64,000 nt of DNA from Stanieria cyanosphaera PCC 7437 (lineage in GTDB: Bacteria > Cyanobacteriota > Cyanobacteriia > Cyanobacteriales > Xenococcaceae). The position numbers and the translations under genes are program-made. Positions 37,370 through 45,741 of this stretch are shown one piece after another. The DNA is taken from contig NC_019748.1 of NCBI RefSeq assembly GCF_000317575.1, forward strand, positions 946,001 through 1,010,000. The letters run 5' to 3'. A model generated the notes under the pieces. It worked only from the letters and a program-made list of their open reading frames with translations. It had not been told where the DNA came from and did no database searches. Positions within the stretch are counted from its first letter, which is position 1, and every line of letters starts with the position of its first letter.

Positions 37370-37719
37370 TGTTAATGTAATTGTTAATTTATTGAACTTG
37401 AAAAGTTTGACAATAATCAAAATTGTCTTATTTAAGAATATGTAAATCAATGTCAAACCCAATCATCCTTAAGCTAGACATTTTATGCGTTAAAACTAAT
37501 CCTAAGTTGGATGCTTTAATTATTTTTGATACAAATATACAACTTTAATAATTAAGTTTACCAAATCTTTAAATATTTAATCCGTCTAAAGTTAGAAGAT
37601 ACTAGTTGAAAATGTTGTTATTCTCTGACTATCTAATTAAAAAAGATTAGTTTTTTATTTTTAATTCCAACTCAATTACTTGTTTCATTAATTTCAATTT
37701 AACTCATTAAATAAATATT
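37370..37719. other. AT-rich divergent promoter region
   Basis: Lies between the divergent GH63-like gene and the hypothetical membrane protein. No gene, repeat or recognisable operator is seen. Confidence 0.4.
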
Positions 37720-38259
37720 ATGACTACACCAAACAATCCAAATAAAACTAAATCAGAACAATCTTATCGCGATGGTTATTATCAAGGTAGAGCAACAGAA
37801 AATCGTTTGCAAACAGAAACAAGAGCTAGCCAAAGTAATGGTGTTTCAGCAGGATTAGTTTTAGGATTTTTATTAGCTATTCTTGCTGGATTAGGAGTAG
37901 CTGCTTTCTTTGTATTTAATGGTAACAATGAACCTGTTTTATCTCCTAATGACTCAACATCTACTGAAATAGAAGAACCAAATACACCTGATAAAGAAAC
38001 TACTATTATTGAAAGAACAATCGAAAAAACTCAAGAAGTTGTACCTGTACCTCAAGCACAACCTAGTAATCCTACTCCTACTCAAACTGAATCTCAACCT
38101 GTTGAAAACTCGATTACTATTCCTATCATTCAAGAACCCGAAAAATCTAATCAAGAACAAACCGAACCAACTAAAAATCCAGTAGAGTCTCCAGAAAAAG
38201 ATAATCAATCTAGTCAGGAGTTAGATCAAAATCAAACTGAACCAGAATCAACACCTTAA
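37720..38259 (+). CDS. Hypothetical single-pass membrane protein
   Basis: A 179-residue protein of no known family. The first 42 residues are polar and basic. Residues 43-66 (SAGLVLGFLLAILAGLGVAA plus FFVF) form one membrane helix. The remainder is low-complexity, rich in Pro, Glu, Thr, Ser, Asn and Gln (QAQPSNPTPTQTESQPVENS), likely extracytoplasmic and disordered. A terminator follows. Such architecture suits an envelope-anchored linker, but that is only a guess from composition. Confidence 0.65.
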   Translation: MTTPNNPNKTKSEQSYRDGYYQGRATENRLQTETRASQSNGVSAGLVLGFLLAILAGLGVAAFFVFNGNNEPVLSPNDSTSTEIEEPNTPDKETTIIERTIEKTQEVVPVPQAQPSNPTPTQTESQPVENSITIPIIQEPEKSNQEQTEPTKNPVESPEKDNQSSQELDQNQTEPESTP

Positions 38260-38333
38260 ATTGGTGCAAATTAATTAAATTGTTAAAGATTCCTTAAATT
38301 CACAAAAATTAAATTTTTGGCTAAAACCCACAG

Positions 38334-38365
38334 TAGGAGAGTAAATTATTCTCCTATTTTTTTTT
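38334..38365 (+). terminator. Rho-independent terminator
   Basis: Arms TAGGAGA (38334-38340) and TCTCCTA (38350-38356) followed by a long T-run, about 75 bases after the hypothetical membrane protein. Confidence 0.88.
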
Positions 38366-38965
38366 CTTTTAAATAATTTCTTAATTGGATGGGAACAAAA
38401 ATATTACCTTAGTTAATCATTTTTTAAGAGATTTACTGTTAGTGAGCAACTATTCTCAGTAAATTCATACTAATATTTTAGTACATTTTTTCTACTTAGA
38501 AATCAAGACAAAATTAAAATCTCTATCTGTCTTGTTCTATCTTCTTCCACCGCCAAGTATGAGATAAATTTTGCTCTTAATCTCAAACAATTTCTTTCAA
38601 GATGAAAAAATTCTCATCAAACTCTTATGGTGGTTTTATACAACCTTATTAAACTGAAATTAATCAAGAAATAAACTTTTCTTAAATTTATAACCTAAGC
38701 AAGATTTTTAGGAGGATAAAAGCAATTAATCAATTAATCTAGACTCACACCATTCTTGTCAAAAAAAATAAACTTAAATCTAATATTTTTAATAATTTAA
38801 AAAGATACAAAAGCTATTGTTTTGGCTTGAATAGCACTTAAATCGACTAAAAAAATAAACAATTATTTATTGAGATTATTTTTATAAACTGGTGCATACC
38901 TATTAGTATAGCCCGATCGCTTTCCTCAAGCATTACCCAAATTTATTTTATTACTAGGAAAGTTT
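38366..38965. other. Leader region of the glycosyltransferase operon
   Basis: About 600 bp of AT-rich DNA without coding character. It separates a terminator from the six-gene operon and must carry that operon's promoter. No operator was recognised. AGGAAAG just before the ATG at 38966 is the ribosome-binding site. Confidence 0.45.
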
Positions 38966-40348
38966 ATGAAAAATTCATCTTCTCTATTAACTCTCAAAAG
39001 ACAACAAAATCCAAAGCTGCGCTCAATCTATTTAGATGACCGCTCTGAGATAAATATTCATCCTGTCTCACGATTAACACAACTAAGGGATCTAAAAACT
39101 TGGAACAACAACCAAGAATTGCCAACATTTCCCAATAATTCACCAAAACATAGCCGAAGAAAATTGAGAATCGCTCTTTATTCCCATGACACGATGGGAT
39201 TAGGACACAAACGTCGTAATCTCTTGATTATGCAAACTCTTAGTTCTTCTAATCTTGATGCAGACATTTTGATGATTAGTGGAATGTCCGAGGCAAATAA
39301 TTTTTCTATGCCACCAGGGATAGATTGTCTGACACTGCCAGCATTATATAAAAAGAGCGACGGACAGTATCAATCAAGACGTTTAGATCTTTCGTTATCA
39401 GAAATTATTAATTTGCGATCGCAAGTAATTCGCACTACCATCCAAACTTTTGCACCCGATGTTTTGATCGTAGACAATGTGCCACGCGGAGCAATGAAAG
39501 AACTTGATTCGACTTTAGAATATTTACGCCATAGTAAACAAACTTATTGTGTTTTAGGTTTACGCGATGTTTTAGATGAATCAAGCGTTATTCGTCGAGA
39601 TTGGGAACGTTCTCATAACGAGCAAGTGATTCAAAACTATTACGATGCCGTTTGGGTGTATGGAGATGCTAATGTTTATGATCCAGTAAAAGAATATCAG
39701 TTAGCCCCTGAAACAAGTGCCAAATTTCATTATCTGGGTTATTTAGATCAAACAGCGCGTTTAAAATTTAGTGATGAAGCCAGTAAACAGGCAGTTAAAT
39801 CTCTTAATCTACCATCAAAACGTTTAATTTTGTGTGTGGTTGGTGGAGGACAAGATGGAGCGCAGCTAGCAGAAGTTTTTGCTCGAACTAAATTGCCCTC
39901 CGATGCTTACGGTTTGATTTTGACTGGACCTTTTATGCCACAAGAAGTTCGCCAACGCATCCAAGCTAGGATAAACAAACGCTCCGACCTATTTTTACTA
40001 GATTATTTTCCTGAACCAACGTTGCTGATGAAGCAAGCAGACCGTGTTATTGCTATGGGCGGTTACAATACTACCTGTGAAATTCTGTCATTTCAAAAAC
40101 AAGCTCTGATCGTACCTCGTATTAAACCTCGTCAAGAACAGTTGGTACGTGCCGAACGTTTACAAGCAATGGGATTAGTTGATATGTTACATCCCGACCG
40201 CCTTAATGCTAGCAATTTAAGCAAGTGGTTAAAAAAACCAGAGCATTTACCAAAAGTAAGAGATCAGATAGATCTCAACGGTTTAACTCGTATCCCACAA
40301 TTTTTAGCCGAAATGCTTGCTGTTACTCATACTCATCACTCTATTTAA
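38966..40348 (+). CDS. Glycosyltransferase, MurG/GT28-like
   Basis: A 460-residue GT-B glycosyltransferase. After a basic N-terminal extension of about 65 residues comes LRIALYSHDTMGLGHKRRNL, with the GxGH acceptor-side motif of MurG-like enzymes. The C-terminal half has LILCVVGGGQDGAQLAEVFA and the nucleotide-sugar-binding region AMGGYNTTCEILSFQKQALI followed by PRIKPRQEQLVRAERL. Acceptor and donor are not known. It is the first gene of a compact operon with two more glycosyltransferases, an ABC exporter, an APH-like kinase and a porin. No membrane segment is seen. Confidence 0.8.
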   Translation: MKNSSSLLTLKRQQNPKLRSIYLDDRSEINIHPVSRLTQLRDLKTWNNNQELPTFPNNSPKHSRRKLRIALYSHDTMGLGHKRRNLLIMQTLSSSNLDADILMISGMSEANNFSMPPGIDCLTLPALYKKSDGQYQSRRLDLSLSEIINLRSQVIRTTIQTFAPDVLIVDNVPRGAMKELDSTLEYLRHSKQTYCVLGLRDVLDESSVIRRDWERSHNEQVIQNYYDAVWVYGDANVYDPVKEYQLAPETSAKFHYLGYLDQTARLKFSDEASKQAVKSLNLPSKRLILCVVGGGQDGAQLAEVFARTKLPSDAYGLILTGPFMPQEVRQRIQARINKRSDLFLLDYFPEPTLLMKQADRVIAMGGYNTTCEILSFQKQALIVPRIKPRQEQLVRAERLQAMGLVDMLHPDRLNASNLSKWLKKPEHLPKVRDQIDLNGLTRIPQFLAEMLAVTHTHHSI

Positions 40349-40361
40349 GTTAAGAAGAAAA

Positions 40362-41639
40362 ATGTCGCTCCAAAAACCGATGCGCGTTGGTTATGTACTG
40401 AAACGCTATCCCCGTTATTCTGAAACCTTTGTGGTCAATGAGATTTTGGCTCACGAAGCGGTAGGACTTGAAATTGAAATCTTTGCCCTGCGTCCTCCTG
40501 AAGATACCCATTTTCAAAACATTATTTCTCAGGTACGCGCCCCTGTTCATTACATCCGCAGACCAGCACAAGGACGTAAAAGCGAATCACTCAACAGTTT
40601 AGCACCTACGGCAGCCAGCTATTTTTGGGCAGAGTTACAAGAAGCTAGTCGAGTCCTACCCAATTTGTGGTCAAAGTTGGGCGTAGGGTTTGGGGAAAGA
40701 GCTAGTACTGTTTATCAAGCTGCCTGGTTAGCACGGGAAGTGCAATTGAAAAACATTACTCACCTCCACGCTCATTTTGGTACAGTAGCAACTAGTGTCG
40801 CTCGTCTTGCTTCTCACTTTACAGGTGTTCCCTACACCTTCACTGCTCACGCCAAAGATATCTTTCACGAAAGCGTTGATTATGAAGATTTACGTCGCAA
40901 ACTCAGTGATGCTTCAGCCGTTGTTACCGTCAGCGATTTCAACCTTAAGTATCTTCAAGACACTTATGATACCGCTGCGGAGCGGGTACAACGAATTTAT
41001 AACGGCTTAGATTTATCACAGTTAAATTATCATTCCCCTTTGCATCGTTCACCATTAATCGTTTTTGTTGGTCGACTGATTGAGAAAAAAGGCGTATTAA
41101 TTCTAGTGGATGCTTGTGCCAAGCTGAAAGATTGGGGTTGTGAATTTCGCTGTCAAATTATTGGAACAGGTTCACTTCAAAAACAATTACAGCAACACAT
41201 TCAACAATTACAGTTAGATTCAGTTGTCGAAATTGTTGGCCCTCGTCCACAAAATGAAGTATTTGAATCTATCCAGCAGGCATCTGCCTTTGCTGCCCCT
41301 TATGTAATTGGTTCAGACGGTAATCGAGATGGTTTGCCAACGGTACTATTAGAATCAATGGCATTGGGAACACCGTGTGTGGCTACTGATGTCACAGGAA
41401 TTCCAGAAATTGTTCGACACGAAGAAACTGGTTTACTAGTGCCTCAACACAACGCCGAAGCTTTAGCTCACGCTCTCAAACAACTTTTAAACAATGCTAC
41501 TGAACGGCAACAATTATCATTACAGGCAAGAAAATTGATTGAAAATTTATTCGACATTCACCGCAACACCGCTTCTTTACGGACGTTATTCCAATCAACC
41601 AATACAAAAATTAATCAACAAATACTTCAGGAGGTTTAA
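40362..41639 (+). CDS. Glycosyltransferase family 4 protein
   Basis: A 425-residue GT4 enzyme. The start MRVGYVLKRYPRYSETFVVN (after six leading residues) and EILAHEAVGLEIEIFALRPP resemble WcaL/colanic-acid-type transferases. The middle carries HLHAHFGTVATSVARLASHF, and the C-terminal domain has NRDGLPTVLLESMALGTPCV with the E-x7-E motif region. I choose the ATG at 40362, 13 bp after the previous stop; an upstream frame overlaps that gene. It probably adds one sugar of the operon's product. Confidence 0.85.
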   Translation: MSLQKPMRVGYVLKRYPRYSETFVVNEILAHEAVGLEIEIFALRPPEDTHFQNIISQVRAPVHYIRRPAQGRKSESLNSLAPTAASYFWAELQEASRVLPNLWSKLGVGFGERASTVYQAAWLAREVQLKNITHLHAHFGTVATSVARLASHFTGVPYTFTAHAKDIFHESVDYEDLRRKLSDASAVVTVSDFNLKYLQDTYDTAAERVQRIYNGLDLSQLNYHSPLHRSPLIVFVGRLIEKKGVLILVDACAKLKDWGCEFRCQIIGTGSLQKQLQQHIQQLQLDSVVEIVGPRPQNEVFESIQQASAFAAPYVIGSDGNRDGLPTVLLESMALGTPCVATDVTGIPEIVRHEETGLLVPQHNAEALAHALKQLLNNATERQQLSLQARKLIENLFDIHRNTASLRTLFQSTNTKINQQILQEV

Positions 41640-41642
41640 TTT

Positions 41643-42863
41643 ATGCGTATTGCCTATATTTGCGCCGATCCAGGCGTTCCAGTTTTTGGTCAAAAAGGTT
41701 GTTCAATCCATGTGCAAGAAATATTGCGATCGCTATTAAAACTTGGTCATCAAGTGACTTTGTTTGCGATTCGCTTAGGAGATCATCCCCCTGAAGACTT
41801 AGCTCAGATTCCTGTTTACCGCTTGCCTCCTATTCCTAAAGGAGAGCAGTCAATGCGAGAAAAAGTCGCTTTAGCAGTCAATCCAGATTTACAGCTAGAA
41901 CTTGAACTAGCGGGTTCATTTGATCTAATTTACGAACGTTACTCTCTCTGGAGTTTTAGCGGGATGGAATATGCCCGAGCCAAAGGAATTCCAGGTATTT
42001 TAGAAGTTAATGCACCTTTAATTGAAGAACAGGCAAAGCATCGAGGATTAATCTATTGCAAAAGTGCTGAAGGCGTTGCCCAACGAGTCTTTACCGCAGC
42101 GAGTAAGATTGTGGCTGTTTCTGCACCAATTAAAAATTATTTAACTAACTATGTAAGTCCCGAAAAAATCCACGTTATTCCTAATGGTGTCAATTGCGAG
42201 AGGTTCGCTTCACCTCTACTTCCCACTTTTCCTACCAATTCAGAAACTTTTGTCGTAGGATTTGTCGGTAGTTTGAAACCCTGGCATGGTCTATCAATTT
42301 TGACCGATGCTTTTACTCGTCTGCATCAACGAGTTTCCCAATCAAGACTTTTAATTGTCGGCGATGGTCCCGAACGAGAAAAAATAGAAGCTGATTTGTT
42401 GGCACGAAATTTACAATCTGCCGTTCATTTTACAGGTGCTGTTACCCCTAATCAAATTCCAGGATTGCTAGCTTCGATGAACGTGGCGGTTGCTCCGTAC
42501 CCTGAACGAACCGACCAACGGTCACGCTTGCGACCTGGAGTTCGACTCCAGGTCGGTCGTGACTTTTATTTTTCTCCCCTCAAAGTCTATGAATACATGG
42601 CAGCAGGATTACCTGTTGTCACTAGTTCGATTGGACAACTTACTGATTTAATCGAAGACGGGATTAATGGCATACTTTGCCCTCCTGGGGATGCAGAGGC
42701 ATTAGCCAATGCTTTGGAACTACTATGGCGATCGCCAGAACTAGCCATGAGTCTGGGTAATTTGGCTCGTCATACTGTCTTACAAAATCATACTTGGGAT
42801 GCGATCGCTCATGAAATCCTAACCTTAGCGAATGTTAATCAACTAGTAGGAGGATTTAGGTAA
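41643..42863 (+). CDS. Glycosyltransferase family 4 protein with an in-frame repeat insertion
   Basis: A 406-residue GT4 enzyme starting three bases after the preceding stop. The N-terminal glycine-rich part is MRIAYICADPGVPVFGQKGC and SIHVQEILRSL. The donor domain has FVVGFVGSLKPWHGLSILTD and PLKVYEYMAAGLPVVTSSIG. Between PYPERTD and FYFSPLK, where relatives run on directly, residues 292-307 (QRSRLRPGVRLQVGRD) are extra and come from a palindromic repeat. The insertion lies in a surface loop before the donor-site helix, so the enzyme may still work. AGGAGG precedes the gene, at the end of the previous one. Confidence 0.85.
   Translation: MRIAYICADPGVPVFGQKGCSIHVQEILRSLLKLGHQVTLFAIRLGDHPPEDLAQIPVYRLPPIPKGEQSMREKVALAVNPDLQLELELAGSFDLIYERYSLWSFSGMEYARAKGIPGILEVNAPLIEEQAKHRGLIYCKSAEGVAQRVFTAASKIVAVSAPIKNYLTNYVSPEKIHVIPNGVNCERFASPLLPTFPTNSETFVVGFVGSLKPWHGLSILTDAFTRLHQRVSQSRLLIVGDGPEREKIEADLLARNLQSAVHFTGAVTPNQIPGLLASMNVAVAPYPERTDQRSRLRPGVRLQVGRDFYFSPLKVYEYMAAGLPVVTSSIGQLTDLIEDGINGILCPPGDAEALANALELLWRSPELAMSLGNLARHTVLQNHTWDAIAHEILTLANVNQLVGGFR
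42516..42563. repeat. 48-bp palindromic element inside the second GT4 gene
   Basis: Core stem CGACCTGGAG / CTCCAGGTCG with loop TTCGA (42531-42555). Flanks CCGACC and GGTCGG extend the pairing. The 16-codon insert has no stop in the gene's frame, and GAC stands at both junctions. Confidence 0.8.
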
Positions 42864-42866
42864 ACA

Positions 42867-44669
42867 ATGGCAGCGAGCAAATCTTTACAAAAGTCTATTC
42901 CTGGACTATGGAGGGTTTTGCGTTATTTCTCTCCTTACATTCGCAAACAGCAAAAATTAATACTTATTAGTGGAATTGCTTTAATTGCTGATGTAGGGCT
43001 GCGCGTTCTCGAACCTTGGCCTCTCAAGTTTGTGTTTGATTACGTTTTGATTCAAAATCAACCACCTGCAAACCTACCCTTACTGAATAACCTCACTCCT
43101 GTTTGGTTACTAACTTTTTCCGCTCTTGCTGCGATCGCAATTCCTGCACTGCGCGCTCTTGCTGCTTACTGGAGTACGATCAGTTTAGCTTTAGTAGGAA
43201 GTCGTGTTATCGCTGAAGTACGCGAACATCTTTACCGCCATTTACAAAATCTTTCTCTTTCCTATCATACTAAAGCCAGAAGCGGTGATCTGATTGTCAG
43301 AGTTAGTAGCGATGCTAGTAGACTACAGGAAATTTTAATTACGGCAGCCTTACCCCTATTAGTTAGCATTTTGACTTTGTTTGGGATGTTAGTGGTGATG
43401 TTCTGGATTGATCGCGATTTAACGCTGCTTTCCTTAATCACACTGCCTTGGTTTGGTTTACTAGCAACTCGTTTAAGCGAACGTATTCGGGAATCTTCTC
43501 TAAAACAACGTAAGCAAGAAGGTGCAGTAGCTGCTACCGCTGCCGAGTCTATTGCTGCGATCAAACTAGTCAAAGCTCTTTCTCTTCAAGAACCATTTGC
43601 TCAAATTTTTGCTCGACAAAATCAAAGTAGTCTTAATGAAAGTGTCCAAACTCAACAATTGGCTTCTCACCTAGAGCGAACAGTTGATGTGGTCATTGCT
43701 ATTGGTACAGCAGTAGTACTATGGTACGGCTCATGGCTAGCATTGCGAGATGCCCTCACTCCTGGAGATGTACTAGTATTTCTTACCTATCTGAAGAATG
43801 CCTTTAAACCAGTCCAGAATTTTGCCAAATATACGGGAAGATTAGCCAAAGCTGCTGCTTCGGGAGAAAGAATCTTAGATGTTTTAGAAGAAACTCCCGA
43901 TGTTCAAGATTTGCCTGGTGCAATTACTGCACCTTCTTTTCGTGGTGATGTGGAATTTGAGCGCGTTAGTTTTGGTTACGAACCTAACCAAATCCTGTTA
44001 AACAATATCAATTTAAAAGTACAAGCAGGACAACAAGTAGCCATTGTGGGAACTTCTGGCGGTGGGAAATCTACTCTAGTTAGCTTACTAATGCGTCTTT
44101 ACGATCCTATTTCTGGTGCAGTAAAAATCGACGGACGAGATCTGCGAGAATACACCTTAGATTCTATGCGATCGCAAATAAGTACCGTTTTACAGGATAG
44201 TCTTTTATTTGCTGCTACCATCCGCGAAAATATTGCCTATGGGGTTGATGTCAGCGAAGATGAGATTATCGCTGCTGCCAAACTTGCCAATGCTCATCAA
44301 TTTATTACTGCACTTCCCCAAGGCTACGATACAGTGGTAGGAGAACGCGGTGCAACCCTCTCAGGAGGACAAAGACAAAGAATTGCGATCGCTCGTGCTG
44401 CTATTCGTCAAGCACCAATTCTGATTCTTGATGAACCTACTACTGGTTTAGATAAAGAAAACGAACAGGTTGTCATTGAAGCTTTACAAAGACTTGCCCA
44501 AAACCGCACAACTTTTATCATTACTCACGATCTTCATCTGGCTACCCGTGCCGATTTAATTATTTATTTAGAAGGTGGACAAATAAAAGAGCAAGGCAGT
44601 CACTCACAGTTGCTTCGTAGCAATGGTCGTTATGCAGCCCTTTATCAAATGCAATCGGCAGTTAAGTAG
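42867..44669 (+). CDS. ABC exporter, fused membrane and ATPase domains
   Basis: A 600-residue half-transporter of the MsbA/lipid-and-drug exporter type. Six membrane helices lie in residues 25-330. The ATPase shows Walker A GTSGGGKST (about 395-403), the signature LSGGQRQRIAIARA (from 498), Walker B ILILDEPTTGLD (Asp522, Glu523) and a switch His in FIITHDLHLA. It probably works as a homodimer. It begins three bases after the second GT4 gene, so it most likely exports the operon's product or its lipid-linked precursor. The stop codon TAG is formed by the first bases of a palindromic repeat. Confidence 0.9.
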   Translation: MAASKSLQKSIPGLWRVLRYFSPYIRKQQKLILISGIALIADVGLRVLEPWPLKFVFDYVLIQNQPPANLPLLNNLTPVWLLTFSALAAIAIPALRALAAYWSTISLALVGSRVIAEVREHLYRHLQNLSLSYHTKARSGDLIVRVSSDASRLQEILITAALPLLVSILTLFGMLVVMFWIDRDLTLLSLITLPWFGLLATRLSERIRESSLKQRKQEGAVAATAAESIAAIKLVKALSLQEPFAQIFARQNQSSLNESVQTQQLASHLERTVDVVIAIGTAVVLWYGSWLALRDALTPGDVLVFLTYLKNAFKPVQNFAKYTGRLAKAAASGERILDVLEETPDVQDLPGAITAPSFRGDVEFERVSFGYEPNQILLNNINLKVQAGQQVAIVGTSGGGKSTLVSLLMRLYDPISGAVKIDGRDLREYTLDSMRSQISTVLQDSLLFAATIRENIAYGVDVSEDEIIAAAKLANAHQFITALPQGYDTVVGERGATLSGGQRQRIAIARAAIRQAPILILDEPTTGLDKENEQVVIEALQRLAQNRTTFIITHDLHLATRADLIIYLEGGQIKEQGSHSQLLRSNGRYAALYQMQSAVK

Positions 44670-44693
44670 AGACGTAATATATTACGTCTGTAC
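44666..44693. repeat. GTAGAGACGT palindrome overlapping the ABC gene stop
   Basis: GTAGAGACGTAATA pairs with TATTACGTCTGTAC with one mismatch. The TAG at 44667-44669 is the stop codon of the ABC exporter. Confidence 0.85.
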
Positions 44694-44713
44694 AAAAGTA
44701 AAAAGTAAAAAAA

Positions 44714-45718
44714 ATGGTGTTAGCCTCAAACGTTTTTGTTAGCGATCCTTTTAATAGCGCGAACGATCCGAAAATGCCTTTTCTAGCAGAGGCACTCAAT
44801 CCAATTAAAGTACAAAAATACTTGACCAAAGCATTATTCAATCAATTCAAAAATATTCAACTTCATGCTATTCGTGTCATTCGCCATAAACTCGGACGAC
44901 GTTGTGCGATCGCTTATGAATTAACAGTTGACACCCAATCTCTGGTGATAATTGGCAAAGCAAGAGCAAAAGGACTAGACCACCACAGCTACGAACTACA
45001 GCGATCGCTTTGGCAGGCAGGATTTTCAGAAGATAGTAGCGATGGTATCTCTGTACCTGAACCTCTAGGTATCATTCCCGAATGGCAGATGTGGTTACAA
45101 AAAAAAGTGCCAGGAACGATTGCTACTGATTTATTACCTGGAACAGAAGGTGTTGCGATCGCTTCTAAAATTGCTGAAGCTGCCCATAAACTACATCAAA
45201 CTGGTATTTTTACCCGTCGTTGTCACACTATGAGCGACGAATTAAACATTTTACATGAGCGTCTTCCTCAAGTAGCTCAACAATATCCCCAGTGGGAAAA
45301 ACGGTTAGAACAGATTTTATCAAAGTGCGATCGCTTAGGGGCTAATACTCCAGAACTATCACAGTGCGGTATTCACAGGGATTTTTATGGCGACCAAGTT
45401 ATTGTCAATGGCGAGCATCTTTATTTGATCGACCTAGATCTTTATTGTCAGGGCAATCCTGCTCTCGACATCGGTAATTTTATCGCTCATATAACTGAGT
45501 ATAGTCTTCGTATTTTAGGCAATCCCAATGCTTTAGCGGATCGAGAAGCAGCTATGGCAGAAAGATTTATTCAGTTTCATGGAGAAGCGATTCGTTTAGG
45601 GATACAATCTTATACCACGCTGACACTAGTAAGACATATTTACATTAGTACCCAAATTAGCGACCGTAGTTCTTTTACAGAAGCAATTTTAGAACTGTGT
45701 GAACAGCGTTTGCGCTAA
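44714..45718 (+). CDS. Aminoglycoside-phosphotransferase-like kinase
   Basis: A 334-residue protein of the APH/choline-kinase fold. The catalytic loop is GIHRDFYGDQVIV, with the His-x-Asp pair kept but Gln in place of the usual Asn. The metal-binding loop is LYLIDLDLYCQGNPALDIGN. N-terminal lobe features include CAIAYELTVDTQSLVIIGKA. Relatives phosphorylate small hydroxylated molecules, including sugars and antibiotics. Lying inside a glycosyltransferase/exporter operon, it may phosphorylate a sugar precursor or the product. The gap of 44 bp before it holds a palindromic repeat. Confidence 0.75.
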   Translation: MVLASNVFVSDPFNSANDPKMPFLAEALNPIKVQKYLTKALFNQFKNIQLHAIRVIRHKLGRRCAIAYELTVDTQSLVIIGKARAKGLDHHSYELQRSLWQAGFSEDSSDGISVPEPLGIIPEWQMWLQKKVPGTIATDLLPGTEGVAIASKIAEAAHKLHQTGIFTRRCHTMSDELNILHERLPQVAQQYPQWEKRLEQILSKCDRLGANTPELSQCGIHRDFYGDQVIVNGEHLYLIDLDLYCQGNPALDIGNFIAHITEYSLRILGNPNALADREAAMAERFIQFHGEAIRLGIQSYTTLTLVRHIYISTQISDRSSFTEAILELCEQRLR

Positions 45719-45741
45719 AGGAGATTATTGAAAAAGGATCA

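Noticed and set aside
37370-37462. Hydrophobic N-terminal extension of the GH63-like protein, possibly a membrane anchor
   Set aside because: It precedes the ATG at 37369, is AT-rich, and resembles translated promoter DNA.
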